From Viscum album (taxonomy: Eukaryota > Streptophyta > Magnoliopsida > Santalales > Viscaceae), in the NCBI GenBank assembly GCA_963277665.1, contig OY728152.1, positions 1,182,354,357-1,182,418,356 on the forward strand: a stretch of DNA of 64,000 bases, written 5' to 3'. The notes under the pieces were generated by a model that worked only from the letters and a program-made list of their open reading frames with translations, did not search any database and was not told the DNA's origin. How positions within the stretch are numbered: position 1 is the stretch's first letter; each line of letters starts with the position of its first letter. Below, piece by piece: positions 23,147 through 35,403 of the stretch. The position numbers were made by a program, and so were the translations under genes.

Positions 23147-25830
23147 TGTAACGACCTAAAATTTTGAATAAATTTTGTTATCTTTTTTTTGGTTTTTTAT
23201 TGTTTTAGTTTATAATAAACAAAAATATATTCCTTAGATAATTATGGGAGTATAATTATAATGAGACCATTGGGTTTAGACTGTTATATGATCGTTAGTC
23301 AATATGACTATTGGTCAATATAACCGTTGGAAACTAAATGTTGTGATTATTGTCTCTAAATACAAGTGATCTTGGTTAATTAATACAGAAAAAAGATTCG
23401 ATGGACTCATCCAGTGGTCTCGGGCCAATCGAATCCCATCTAGAAAATCTTGCGAAGGAGGTAGCACCACTGGGCTTTTCTTGGGACCAAACCCAATCCA
23501 AACGTCATCGTGTGAAACTGGAGCAAAATCACCTTCAGAAGAAGTTCTAGCTTATAGAAATCACTACTCAGGAAATGTTGGCTGAGCCACCCTCATATTC
23601 TCTCACCTTAGCACACCTTACACTTAGGTCTTATACTGAGGTTATAAGGGGTTCTGAAACGAGACCATAGCTTCTTGGTGTAATCCTTTAAGATAAATAA
23701 AATAATGCTTTCTTCCTATGGTGAAGTTTGTGTTTTTTTTCAGATGTTCAAATAAATATAGGATGTATATTGGTGAATTTTGGAAAAAAGTGATATTTTA
23801 AAATATTTATGTAAAACATAAATAATTAATGTGGTTTAATGATTTTCAAAAAATGGTCTTCTGGAAATGTGTTCAGTAAGAAATTTAGAATCTAATAAGA
23901 TCAACTAATTTTTTTGTGAATAGTAAATTATGAAGAGTGATTTTACACTTAGGATTTTTAATGTGACCAAATGTATTAGTAATCTCATTTAAATAAAGTA
24001 TTAATATTATTTAGGCTCTTTGATTAAGTTATGTGATTCAATAAAATAGGTAAACAACTGTTTCATCAATTATTGGTCAAGTATTAGTTTTTTTCGGGTG
24101 AATAGTGATTTTTAATTAAAATTTAAATTAAAAATATATAAAAATTATTTTTATAAAATAGAGTTCATTTTTGAATTCAAAGCATCAATATTAGGTTAAG
24201 GTGTTTTTTGGGTTTTTTCTGAAAAAAATGAATTTTCTGTGAATAGTGGAAATACAGATTTGAGTTTCGGGTGTTTAATGAAATCATTAAGGATGTAATA
24301 ATTTTGTAATCATTCTGGTCGACTTATTAATAGTAAGATAAGGTATGAGGTGTCTCATGTGGCGAATACTAGGGGAAAATACCATGGTAAATCCCATGGT
24401 TTTTCCATTACCAACAATGAGGTGTCCCTTGGCCATTAATGACTTGTCTCCTCACTTCTCCTGTAAATTCCAAACATTTACCTCATTATTTTCATTTCCA
24501 AATCCTCCTCAACGATTTTCTGGTCTCCTTACCTCCCAAGGAGTGCTCCCAAGGAGACCTAAAGCCTCCCATGGTTCTGAATTTCAACCATTCGAAGTAC
24601 TCTTCATGGTAAGAGATTCTTTCACCCTCCTCATTTTTGTCATGACTTCCTTTGTGTTGTGTCTGATATTTTCCATCTGTTTATGTTTAGGGTGTCTTCT
24701 TATATGTTCTTACTACAGCCCATTTCATGTACAAATTATGATAGACCTTTTCTTCTCTCATCAATTTGTTTTCTGAATTTTTATGTGACGCTGTTAGGCT
24801 GCCGAATTTCTAGTAAAAAAATCACATCTTCTCTTTTCTTCCATGATTCCTTTTCATGTGGTATGTCATTAAAATATCAATACCATGATCTTATTCAGCG
24901 TCCATACTATAATATAAATTATTTATGAGTGGGGGACCCTTTTCCCCTCTATTTTCAATGTTTTATAAAACCATGTTATATTGCTGTTATGCTGCAGAAA
25001 TTTCATCTCATGATTTCTTTCTCTTTCTATAATGAAATCCCCTTGTTTATTTATATGAATACTCAGACCTATTTCATTTATATGGGTGTTCATATATATA
25101 TATATATATAGAGATGATATATTTGATTCTGTAATTGACATACATATAACCCTCACTCCTTTTCCATGGTTATAAATGATATAATGATCTTAATTTTAAG
25201 AGCTTTTAAAACGTCACTATTTTGAAATGAAACCCATTCCATTTATTCTATATGGGTTATTTATGAAATTTTTGATTATGATCTATGTGGATCACATGTA
25301 AGTAATGACATATTAATGGTACGCCCTGATAGAGCTCCTATGCATTGGGTAAATATTTAATATCTTGAGATGACAAGTTTCATGATACCTTGGTGAATAA
25401 CATTGGTAATTTTTATGAAACCTTGGGGATATACCATTGTGATATGATCATGAATGTCTAAATGAAATGTTATAGCCACATATTCAAGTTATATTTCATG
25501 TTATTTTAATTATGATATTCCTATACTTCCATTTCTCATATCTTTATGTTGTTATTCACGTTCTTATTGATATCACAAGTACACTGATTCCTTTGTTTAT
25601 CTTTACTGGCCCTTCTACTCACCCTTTCCAATGATGTATGTATCCAGGATATGAAAGGAAGTAATTGTACATCAAATGATCTTATGATAAAGCCTTATAA
25701 GTGGATTAGAATAATTTTTTATGTTGTATTCATGTTTTATTGTTCCTGATTTCCAAGACACTAGACCTCAAAGATACTCTATATGTAAAGTGTAATGGGA
25801 AGTTTTGTATTAAAAATGAGGGATGCCATA
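23147..25830 (+). repeat. 3' LTR of Tekay element
   Basis: Collinear with 15528-18184; begins TGTAACGACC and ends GGATGCCATA (TA where CA is expected). It contains a (TA)n run at 25092-25110. The many differences from the 5' LTR, including indels, mean an old insertion. Confidence 0.88.
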
Positions 25831-25835
25831 GTGTG
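25831..25835. repeat. Target-site duplication, right copy
   Basis: GTGTG directly after the 3' LTR. It pairs with GTGCA at 15523-15527. Confidence 0.65.
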
Positions 25836-26490
25836 GGTATGAGCTTGTTCTTATTATTTGAAATCAAATTGATACCCCCTTTTTGTGTACCACTTGTAGG
25901 GGACTCTCCCAGAGACTATCTGAGATGGTATAAATGATACCTGCATGTAATAACTTAATTACCTCTTTCATCACAACATCCTTCATGGGGGGGGGGGGGG
26001 GGTTCAAGCGTCACTGTGGTTGCTGAGATTGCTTCACACCTTCTTCATGTAGAACCTTGTCTGTGAAAATGGTAAGGATGATGCCATTGAAATCTATAAT
26101 TGTACACCCAATAGAATGATTCTTCTTTTTCGAAACCTGCAAAAGTGTATCCTCCTACTCCTGTGAAAGTGCTGCAATAAGTATGACAGAGAATTATTTA
26201 TGGTCTTCAAAATACCCGTAGATTAGAGAAGATGTAAGAGGACTCAGTTATAGTTCATTCACATTTAGAATCGAAGGTACATGTTGTTTCACCTTTTCCC
26301 ACTACAGAATATTGGGTATGACAGTATGTTCCCTATAGTTGTCACCTGGGCCTTCTGGGAATTGCATATCAGCTGGTGCTTCATCAACTAGAATGTTTGG
26401 AATAATAACGTTATCTGAGGTTAATAAACATAATAGATCATCTCCTACTTTACTCAAGTGATCATCCATGGTGTCCACTGCATAATATCC
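25836..26490 (-). pseudogene. Athila-type pol: protease-RT linker and RT N-terminus
   Basis: On the minus strand, GCTIIDFNGI (about 26090) and then, after a C-run, MKDVVMKEVIKLLHAGIIY, SDSLWESPLQVVHKKGG and NKNKLIPT match Athila-type RT (family: MKEVVKKEVLKLLEAGIIYPISDS, WVSPVQVVPKKGG, NELIPTRT). The next residues of the conserved pattern are found at 15522 and lower, on the other side of the Tekay insertion. The run of 16 G at 25987-26002 (C on the coding strand) lies where the family has a short LNPN-type motif. Confidence 0.85.
25987..26002. repeat. Poly-G run, 16 bases
   Basis: A homopolymer G tract inside the minus-strand pol remnant, in otherwise A+T-rich DNA. It could be a slippage expansion or a sequencing or assembly artefact. 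Confidence 0.9.
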
Positions 26491-26900
26491 CTCGAGCTAT
26501 GATAACGATCCATGCTTTACAGCTTTGAGGACATTGTAGGAGTCACTTTTGTCTCCTACCTGGAAAATCAGCTCCCCCTGGTGCACGTCAATCCGTACCT
26601 TCCATGTGGCCAGGAAATGCCTTCCCAATATGAGAGGTGCCTCCTGGTATTCCTCCATGTCGGGGATGATGAAATATATGTTGATGATTAGCCATCCCAA
26701 TTTGACCAGCACGTCCTCAAATAACCCCTTCAGATATTTTATGGAACAACAAGTAAGCTGAAGGGCTACTCGAGTAGGCTTTAGTTCACTGAGTCACAGC
26801 TTCTTACAAAATTGTAGGGTCATGAGGTTGACAGTGGCCCATAAGTCATAGAGGGCCTTCCCAAACACACATGGTCATATATTGCACAGAATAGGGAAAC
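26491..26900 (-). pseudogene. Athila-type aspartic protease remnant
   Basis: On the minus strand: DPGSFPILC, then ALYDLWATVNLM (family CDLGASINLMP; the catalytic Asp is kept, the Gly after Leu is Trp), LSELKPTRVALQL, SIKYLKGLFEDVLVK and DMEEYQEAPLILGRHFLAT followed by IDVHQGELIFQVGD. All are in the order of Athila/Tat proteases (family: DMEEDxxxPLILGRPFLATGRALIDVxxGEL). A few stops (for example before PCVFGK) make it dead. The 71-residue open part is 26497-26712. Confidence 0.86.
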
Positions 26901-28990
26901 TACCTGGATCCTGGAGATGGGGAGGAATCAAATGTTGGATGACCGATGAACACTCCTTGGTTATAGAAATGGTGCGTAGATCATCCATCATTCTTTTTTT
27001 TGGAGATGATCTCCTTAATGAATTTTTCATATTTTGGAATCTGCGTCAGTGCCTCTACAATTGGAAAATTTATGTGAAACATCCTAAATATGTCCATGAA
27101 TTTGATGAATTGGTGGTCTAGCTTTCTCTACTTCATCCACTCTAAGAAGGGTAATGTAGGCTCAAAGGGTTTGACAGCCTCCATACCTTTATTTGGCGGA
27201 GCCTCCATTAGTGGTATTTTGGATGAGGAGGGTTTTAAAAGTATTAAATTATCTCTTTTAGGGGGTGTAGGTGAACCAATATTTGTTGGTTCCTTTAGTT
27301 GTATCTCCATTACACTCTGTAGAGTGACAACATGAGCCTCCTCCCTCAGGGTTTTCTCAGTGTTACCCAGTAGTGTATCGGGTTGCCTCCCCAGGAGTTG
27401 GTTTTCCAACTAGACTATTTGTTTCTCCAGGCCTTGAATGGAAGCCTCCTGATTCTGGTATCTAGTCTCAGTATTAGATATAAATTGGTTCCTGAGATCC
27501 TCTAACCTTGATTTATTCTCCAGCTGAGTTGGTTATGTAGCTGGTGGAGGTGTCGGCTGTCGCGTCTACTAAGGGAGAGGGTTCTGATACCCTTACTACT
27601 GCTAAGATCCATGTTGGGGCTATTTCTATCTGGGGTGCTGGTTCTGATAAGGAGGTTGAAAATAGACATGTGGTCATTGGGGAAGAGGATTCTGCTGTTA
27701 TTGGCATATGATTATGTTCTCTAGATCATGCCATGTCGAGTTCTGGTTCTAGTGGTACAACTTTGGCCTTCAGTTTTTGTCAACATAGCTCACCCCACCC
27801 AACGATGGGACTCCTTTAGAACTTGGGAATTCTCCCATGATGTGGTTTTCACCACATTCACTGCATGTTGAATGGTTTTCCACATGTACATGGAACACAC
27901 CCTTCATATTGAGAGAGTCGATCTTTTTGGACACAACATTTAACTGGGCAGCAAGCATAGTTGTGGCATAAATATTATTCATACCTCGTTAATATGTACC
28001 CTTCTTGGAATGCCACTGGAATATGTTGGAAAACATGTCTTCTAGTATTTCAAAAAGTTCTTCATGAGACTTCCTCATAATTATACCCCCAACAGTAGCA
28101 TCTACCACAGACTTTTTATTCATCATCGGATCTCCGTAAAAGGTTTGGACCTACATCCAATATTGGAGTTAGTGGGGAGGTAATTTGCGCAACATCTCCT
28201 TGAAGCACTCCCATGATTCGTACAATCACTCCACGTCGTGCTATAGGAAGTCGTGTATTTCATTCCGTAGAGTTAATATCATCGATGGTGGAATTCATTT
28301 CGACCGGAATTCTGGGGCTATCTCCTCCCAGGTGAGGACAGATCATTGCGAAAAAAATTTAATCCAGTATTTTCCTTATCCTTTAGAAACTAGGGGAAAA
28401 GATGATGGAAAATGGAGTCCTTAGACACTTTGTGGTAGTGGAATGTGTCTCCTACCTCTATAAAATTGGAGAGGTGTACATTGGGTTCCCCTCTAGGCAA
28501 GCTGCTGAACTGAACGATGTTTTCGATCAGCTTCATGATAACAGGCTTGATCTCGAAGTGTTGGGACTGCATCGATGGATAGACGATGCCCATGTCAGCT
28601 CTATAAATAGATGGCTGGCCATACTCCATAAGAGTATGACATAGAGGTGGCTGAGGAGGGAGTGGATCTGGAATGTATTGTTATTCTTAAGTGGTGATGT
28701 ATGGCCCCTAACCAAGCTGTAAAAATGGAATCTGCTCCAATTGGAACTGTCGGAGCTACTACGGTCCATTCCATGGAGCAAGTGGATATTGTTGGTTATG
28801 GTTTATCATTTGGACCTAATGGACATCCAAATCCTTGGAAAATATATAGATTCTCTTCTTCATTTTTGGCCATTGGAGTGTTTTGGTTGTGCTTGGTCAT
28901 GAGTGCTTGTTGTCACCTCAATAGCATCCATTCGATCTCTGGGTCAATTGGGAAAAACCCTAACGACACTACTTTTATAGATCGTGTGAT
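26901..28990 (-). pseudogene. Athila-type gag remnant
   Basis: On the minus strand from the 5' side: FEIKPVIMKLIENIVQFSSL, PNVHLSNFIEVGDTF and DSIFHHLFPF match the Athila gag start (family: FELKPxxIxMVQ-QFxG, DPNxHLxxFLExCDT, LRLFPFSL). Then come WEEIAPEFRSK, LYESWECFKEMLRKLP, QTFYGDP and VVDATVGGIIM. A zinc-knuckle-like CSECGENH is at about 27860. A Pro/Gln-rich linker is followed by REEAHVVTLQS (27128-27409; family REQxxAVTLRSG) and by IPIVEAL...PKYEKFIKEI-like sequence near 27050. Frameshifts and stops throughout. The probable start is near 28990, about 200 bp after the primer site. Confidence 0.86.
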
Positions 28991-29170
28991 GTAGCTGCTC
29001 ATGACCCTATAAACCTGCATCATATGAAACACACCACGCTTAATTGAGGAAGAATAAATATAAATAAAAATGAGATTAGAAAATAGATTTTTGGAAATTT
29101 ATAATTTTTATTATCACAGAAATTTGATATAAATTTAATTGAAATTCGGACAAAATTAACCTATCATTCT

Positions 29171-29188
29171 TCCCAGGCAACGACACCA
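29171..29188 (-). other. Primer-binding site, tRNA-Asp type, of Athila-like element
   Basis: On the minus strand TGGTGTCGTTGCCTGGGA closely matches TGGCGCCGTTGCCGGGGA, the tRNA-Asp-type primer site common in Athila/Tat elements. Two of the differences are C-to-T. It lies 5 bp after the inferred LTR end. Confidence 0.75.
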
Positions 29189-30092
29189 AAATTTGGTCTG
29201 TCGTTTTACCGAAGGTATGTTATCAATGTCCCAATTGTTTTACCATAACGATTAGAGTACCAATAATGGTTTCATCTACAAGGGAAAAAATTTATTCAGG
29301 TATTGTTTAACTAGCTTGTATTTTAATCTTAGTGATGTGTACCGAATTTAGAGTCCATTATTTTAATGGATGGATAAAAAGGTAATTGAATATAAATTTA
29401 TTTTGAAAATTACTTGATGGATAAATGAAAATATGGGAAATTGGTTTTGGTGAAAATATGGAGGAAATTGTGTTGGTGTTGCGGATTCATAAGAGTTTGA
29501 TTATTAAATAAAATTTCTTCTAAGGATCTGTTGTTCATAATAACAAAAATCTCTAGGTTTCAAATTAAAACAAGGTTTCCATGGTCTTGTAAACTTTTGT
29601 TTTGAGTTGAGGAGACTGACTACTGTGTCCAATAGTCAGTGTGTCAAAGTTCTTTATTTGTCTAAGTCCATTTTTTAGTTGATGAATATTTCCAATGATC
29701 ATGAATGTATTTATCGTAATTCTTTGTTTTAATCCCTAAAACTTCCGCCCTTAGTCTGGATCACGATTTTAAGTGATAAGAAAAAGTTATTAATGAGGAA
29801 TAATAAGATTATAATAGAAAAAAAACATTCATAAAAACTAATCTAAATAAAAAATATTTCATCACCCACAACCACAAAACACTGGTATTTTAGTTACACT
29901 TACAAGAAAATATAAGAACATAATCCTCGATACCTGATGCGATCATCACAGAAACATTGAGGAGAGAGTGGCTATTCATTAGAATGGTAGAATGGTGAAG
30001 TAGTAAAATAATAGTAGCATGGTATCAGAGCTTCATTCCTTCAGAACTTTTCCCCTTTTCTCCAAACCCCCTTTAGCCAGAGCCAAGCCCTC

Positions 30093-30100
30093 TATTTATA
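30093..30100 (-). promoter_or_regulatory. TATA box of Athila-like LTR
   Basis: CTATAAATAGA on the minus strand within a purine/pyrimidine-rich core, followed downstream by GGGCTTGGCTCTGG. It gives a plausible U3/R boundary. Confidence 0.5.
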
Positions 30101-30130
30101 GAAAATAAATGTAGACGACATGTGGAAAAA

Positions 30131-30535
30131 GTACACGGCGTGCAGTTTTGTCAACATGCTTTTGTCATTTTTTTCTCTGCCAATTAGTGGCCTAACATGA
30201 TATCTTTGAAATGGAACATGGTTCTTCCAGGTAGGTAGATGTACTTGACATGTATCTCCACCACACATAGTGTGTACTCTCTTTAATCATCCACCAACCA
30301 CTTCTAGAAGGGGAGACACAACGTATAGATGGATGTGCACGACGTGTAAACGACAGCCTACCACATTGGCGTGTAGACTTTTTCTCAACCACCTACCACT
30401 TCTAGAAGACTATACATGACATGTAGTGTTAGTACACGGCGTGTATAGGCTTCTAGAAACTCGGAAATTTCCTTGACTAAGACAATATGTGTCTGAGTCT
30501 GAATGTACACAGTGTGTATAATGTACACGCCATTT
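30131..30535. repeat. Cluster of TACACGGCGTGTA-like near-palindromes in LTR U3
   Basis: Degenerate copies at about 30131, 30262, 30336, 30363, 30411, 30432, 30504 and 30521. CTTCTAGAA recurs nearby (30301, 30393, 30450), so part of the cluster is a decayed tandem repeat of about 90 bp. The position upstream of the TATA box fits transcription-factor sites or hairpins; the function is unknown. Confidence 0.7.
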
Positions 30536-30762
30536 AGTTGTAAATTTTTCTCAGCTTCCCCCCTGATTTGTGTGTTTTTATAGAAATCACCTGAAAATGA
30601 ACAAGGTCGCTGAAATAAAAGTATTTTTTCACTAAGAAGTAGGTATTTTCAAAAGACATGAACTTATTTTCAATAATGAATGTGGAAATGTATACAAAAA
30701 TCGGGTTAACCACACATCATCTGCGTGTGGGTAAACATTTTCAAAGGATGGATCTCCCAACA

Positions 30763-33700
30763 ATAGGAGTCAGTTCCGGACCTATGTCATGTGTAATGTA
30801 TCCAAGGAGAAGTGTAGAAGAATGAATGATTGTCACAATATGAATAAAGGATTGTCTTAATGAGTTATTTCACCTAGGGTTAGGGTTAGTTTATCCCCAA
30901 TAGATAAAATATTATATATAATACATATCATGATCATATAACTTATGAATTTTACTTTTTCAATGAATGCTTATTTTTTAGTTATATGATGCATGTCATA
31001 TTTCAATGATTAATCATGATGTCATAAAGTAAAAAATTACACAGTCATGAAAAATATATAATGATGTAAAATTATAATGTGTAAGAATTTTAATCAGAAA
31101 TGGTTATTTAAATATTTTAATTCCTTAGTATATTAAAAATCATTTAAAGAATAATATAAATACTATTTATGAAAAATCAAACAATTTACCTCAATGAAAA
31201 TATTAATCTCGAAATTAATTCCATTATTTTATTTTGATTTAATCTAGATACTGATTTATTAGTCTACACCTCATCATGATACAGTCAATTCTTGGAGAAA
31301 TATAATGATAATAATGTGTAGACATAATAGATTTATCCTAGAGAGTATTTTCCCAATTAGTATTTTCTATAAAATTAATGAAATCATTATGGAAATCCTT
31401 GTTTAAAATTTCAAGATTTATGAGTCCAATAAATAGATCAATGAGAAATAGGTATCCTCCATAATCAAGATAATCATCAATATATACATATGAATAATCT
31501 AATGTGGTCTCTATCTAGTTTAATTATAAGAAAATATGAATCATTTCCCCCAAAATATTGATGCAATATAATATTCTGAACCAAATATTGTGGGATGTTG
31601 GATGTTTATAAATTTTTACGAATCTAACAAAATCAATCTTTTACATGATAACTGGTCAAAATGATAATGTAATAAATCATGATTATATTTATTGTAAGAA
31701 AATTGAATGAAAATATATAAAAAACATGTTCATTTCCTGAAAAAGGGAATTCCCTTACTTGCATAGATTTCAAATAGTGGTAATAGAACATGTGAACTAC
31801 AATATTATAATAAAATTGGTTTTATGTGTTTTAATTTTCTCTCACTTATCATCCAAATAAGTGTCTGATAAAAGGATAATAATTTTCTTATATGAAGAAC
31901 ATATAGAAGGAAATATATGAATGTATTATCGTGATATCATCCATATCTGGAGTGTCTATTTTTTAATATAACTAATTGTATACACACACCTTGAATACTC
32001 ATCTATGTGAACATGAAATGAAGAAAGAGATATAAAATATTAAGGATGTTTCCACCACATTATTGACATGTACATAGAATAAAAGAATATAAATATATAT
32101 TTTTCCTTCATGTTGTTAAATTATGTTGACAAATTAGTAATGATGGGATAGTATGTGGAATATAAATTATCCATTAACATCACATTATATTTTTACCACC
32201 ATGATTATATATATTCATTGAGGATGAAAAAAAGAATAGTATGTGGAAGATGCTTTGAAATACTTAAACTATAATCAGATAAGATGATATAGATTGGTGG
32301 GGACATGGTTCCTCAATCTTTATAGTGCATGAAGTGGGGAACGAGGTAGAAATACAAAGAAAATTTTAAATCAGTGGTGTTTATTCAATTTTTACTAGTT
32401 TGTTATTTGATTTAGAGGGAATGAAATGCATATGATACTATCTATTTCATTTATGTTAGGTATGGTTAGTGGATGTGAAAAAATTAACTCAATGATAATT
32501 AAATATAATTTTCTATTTTAATAATATTATTAATTTAATGTAATATTTCTATTATAATACTTTGGTATTAAATCAAATATATAAATCAAATATTTGATTC
32601 TAAATGTGATAAAAAAATAAATTTCAGAAACATTTAAAGATGTCAGTGGAATGTTCTATGTTTGTTAAGGAGGTTTATTCCTAATATAGCTATGATTTGG
32701 AAACAACATCAAATTTATAAGAGGCTTAATTATCATAAGACAATTAATTTATATTGAGTGTTTGGAAAACTTTTATTTGAGTTTCATATTTTAGAAATAA
32801 TGAGACATTATTTTAAATTCGGATTTTTTGTTGTTATAGCATATCATACTTTGTTATTAATTTAATACTACTATAAAAATAGATGTAAAATATAAAAAAT
32901 TAATGATAAATAATATAAATATATATATTATAACACAAAAATGTATGAAATAAATCCAAGCTAATGTAAAACCCATGTAATTATAAAGTATATACATATA
33001 TGGAATTTTAGACACTTTTGAGATAAAACATAGAGGGTGTTTAATTTATATAGTAAAAATCACTTAATATAATGAAATAATTATAAATTAAATTTTATAA
33101 ATAGATAATGATTATATAAAAAAATTAAAAAATTTGAAGAATATTTTTCAAATGATAAGTATATATATATTTGAGAAGAAGTTATAATTTTATTTTGTGA
33201 GATAAAGATATAATTCTGTAAAGTTGAGGATTTAGATGAAAATGAGATAACATAAGAACACTAACTTGACAAAAATTAGTGGGAAATTCTATTACAATGA
33301 CACACAATATACAAATAAAAAAAGTGGTGTTTCTATATTAACCACGTACAATGATATATTTTTTCAAAAGAATAATGAATCCCATTAGGATGATTTAAAT
33401 TATAATATGATAAAATTGAAAAGATTATACGAATTATTATATAGATCAATATAGAAAAATGTAGTACATAATTTTAATATATTCTCTAGTCAATGAAAAA
33501 TTATTTTTGGTTATTCATGAAGAAAAATATAAATTATTGGTAGATTCGATCGCTATTAGGTAGAATTTTTTTAATGTTTAAATAAACATGGAATTTTTTT
33601 TATGAAACCTTTTTTACTCTTCTTCATTCAAAAAATACATTAAAAATAATTATATAATTTAATCCTTTTATGAAATTTTATTTTTTATTTGAAATAATGA

Positions 33701-35403
33701 CCACATTCTATAATGTATATATTATTCAATATTTCAATATGACACAACCAAAATAGATTATGAGTCAAATTAGTGACTATAAGGTATGAAAATTATACAA
33801 GTACATTTATTGATTAAATAAACCATTATAATGATGATTTTTTTTTGAATAAGACATAAAGGAATTCAGTTTTCCAAAAAGGTATATTCAAAATCTATCT
33901 AAATGAAATAATTAGGGGAGAAAAATAATAACAGGGTAAATATGTTCATAACTTGTAGAAATAATTATTTTTTCTTACTTTATGGTAATAATATGATTAA
34001 ATTATTTCTGAATTAATGATCTATGTAGAAAAAATGTTTTAGGGAATAATATTTAATAGATCTGTGGTTGTTCATAGAGCTAATAATACTACATACATTG
34101 AAAATGTATTAATGAAATTCATGATGTAGTTATTTAGAAGTGATTTTTCCCTTCTCACATAGTCAACAGTAAGATGAAGAAGATGTATTATAGCACATGA
34201 AGAGATAATTATGATGAATAGAGATCCATATTCATATTTTCTCATATCATTCACATATTCAATGATATTTATAGAGGTTTGAAATTCCTTATGTGTAATT
34301 AATAGTGTAAAAATATCAAATAGAACTAAGATAACTACATAATGTAGCGTTTGGAGCTTCCCTACAAAACTTGAGAATGTAACCATGATATGATCCTCGT
34401 ACATAGAGAAAGGGGAATACAAGTTATTATGGTGAAACAAAAACTGAACTATCTTCAGACCCAATTTATCTTACATAATATAAAAAGGGTGAGTTAATAT
34501 GAAATTGAATTTTATTAAATCATGTTGTTTCCATGTCTATAAATATTAAATAAGTTGATTATTTTGAGAAATATAAAGAATAAGTATAAGAAATTAATTT
34601 TCCCAGGTCATGGAATGATACAAGGATAGTATTGGTTTATCATAATATATATTAAGAAAACAATAAAGATATAGTTTATATAATGTTTATTTGATATGAG
34701 AAAAGGTATGTAATTGGTGTTATGATACATTATGTGTTTTTATAGAAAAAGGGAGGCCACAACAAGAAAAGACACTATAATGAGGAATATGGTAGGCTAA
34801 TGGACTAAATTTATATATTAGTAGAAGGAGTAATTTCTTGAGAGTTTATAGTCTAAATTTTAATTTCATTTTATTTTTTTAAACTAAGAAACTAGTTGAT
34901 TTTTTTCAGAAGAACCAAATGAATTTTTTACATTGTATTTCAAAAATATAAATTATATCTTATCACAAGAAGATTATTCTTATGAATTCTATTTATGTTG
35001 TAATTTTTTCAAAATATGTGTCAAATTTAAAGTCTATAATTTTTCAAAAAATAACATGAATGCATATATGTTATGAAAGTATTTATAATCATATAACTTA
35101 TGGAATAGATAAACAAAGTCTGGTGGCATATAATTGATGATTGACTATTATGTATTCGATTATCAGAATACATTGAGATATATTCTCCTTAAGATAAAAT
35201 GTAATGATATCTAAGAAGGGATATCATTAGATAAGCCCTTCCAAGGTAAATTTTCCATGATTATTTAAATTGGATATTCCTATATATTAACATGTTTATT
35301 TGCCCTTATACTTGATATTATTACTAATATGTCTCATGAATCGCATACATTTGTGTATGGAGAAAAATATGGATTTAATATTCTTCTAATAAGGTAGTAT
35401 ACA
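30763..35403. other. A+T-rich DNA, no recognisable gene
   Basis: About 4.6 kb of very A+T-rich sequence. I see no polymerase, transposase or host-gene motif on either strand. The longest open frame (34072-34464, minus, 130 codons) encodes a Ile/Leu-rich peptide without family resemblance. Presumably very old repeat debris. Confidence 0.5.

Larger units (their letters stand above)
15528..25830 (+). mobile_element. Tekay/Del-clade chromovirus (Ty3/gypsy), full length but dead, nested in an Athila-type element
   Basis: Order: 5' LTR 15528-18184, Met-type primer site 18187, gag, protease, RT, RNase H, integrase, chromodomain-like tail, purine tract, 3' LTR 23147-25830. Total 10.3 kb with 2.66-2.68 kb LTRs, typical of Tekay/Del. 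Pol motifs ([35 protein letters not shown]-like tail) assign it to this clade. All proteins carry stops; the RT and integrase catalytic residues are altered. It interrupts the minus-strand RT gene between codons that line up again when the element and one target copy are ignored, so the older element was already present. Confidence 0.93.
29194..30762 (-). repeat. 5' LTR of Athila-like element (outer end uncertain)
   Basis: The inner end is set by the primer site and by CA (TG on + at 29194). A TATA box on the minus strand is at 30093-30100. The U3 part (30131-30535) contains about eight degenerate copies of a near-palindrome TACACGGCGTGTA. The outer end at 30762 is a guess from a possible TGTTGGGAG start; no partner LTR remains in the window to confirm it. 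No convincing gene is inside (an open frame at 30192-30392 is made of the repeats). Confidence 0.55.

Noticed and set aside
26882..27335. Plus-strand open frames at 26882-27121 and 27090-27335
   Set aside because: Antisense shadows of the minus-strand Athila-type gag, which has clear family motifs.
28185..28994. Plus-strand open frames opposite the gag remnant
   Set aside because: Antisense shadows; the minus strand here carries the recognisable Athila gag pattern.
30873..30892. Telomere-like AGGGTTAGGGTTAG
   Set aside because: Only about two degenerate units of the plant TTTAGGG repeat; too short to be an interstitial telomere tract.
34072..34464. A 130-codon minus-strand open frame
   Set aside because: Ile/Leu/Tyr-rich translation of A+T-rich DNA without motifs or context; openness alone is not enough.
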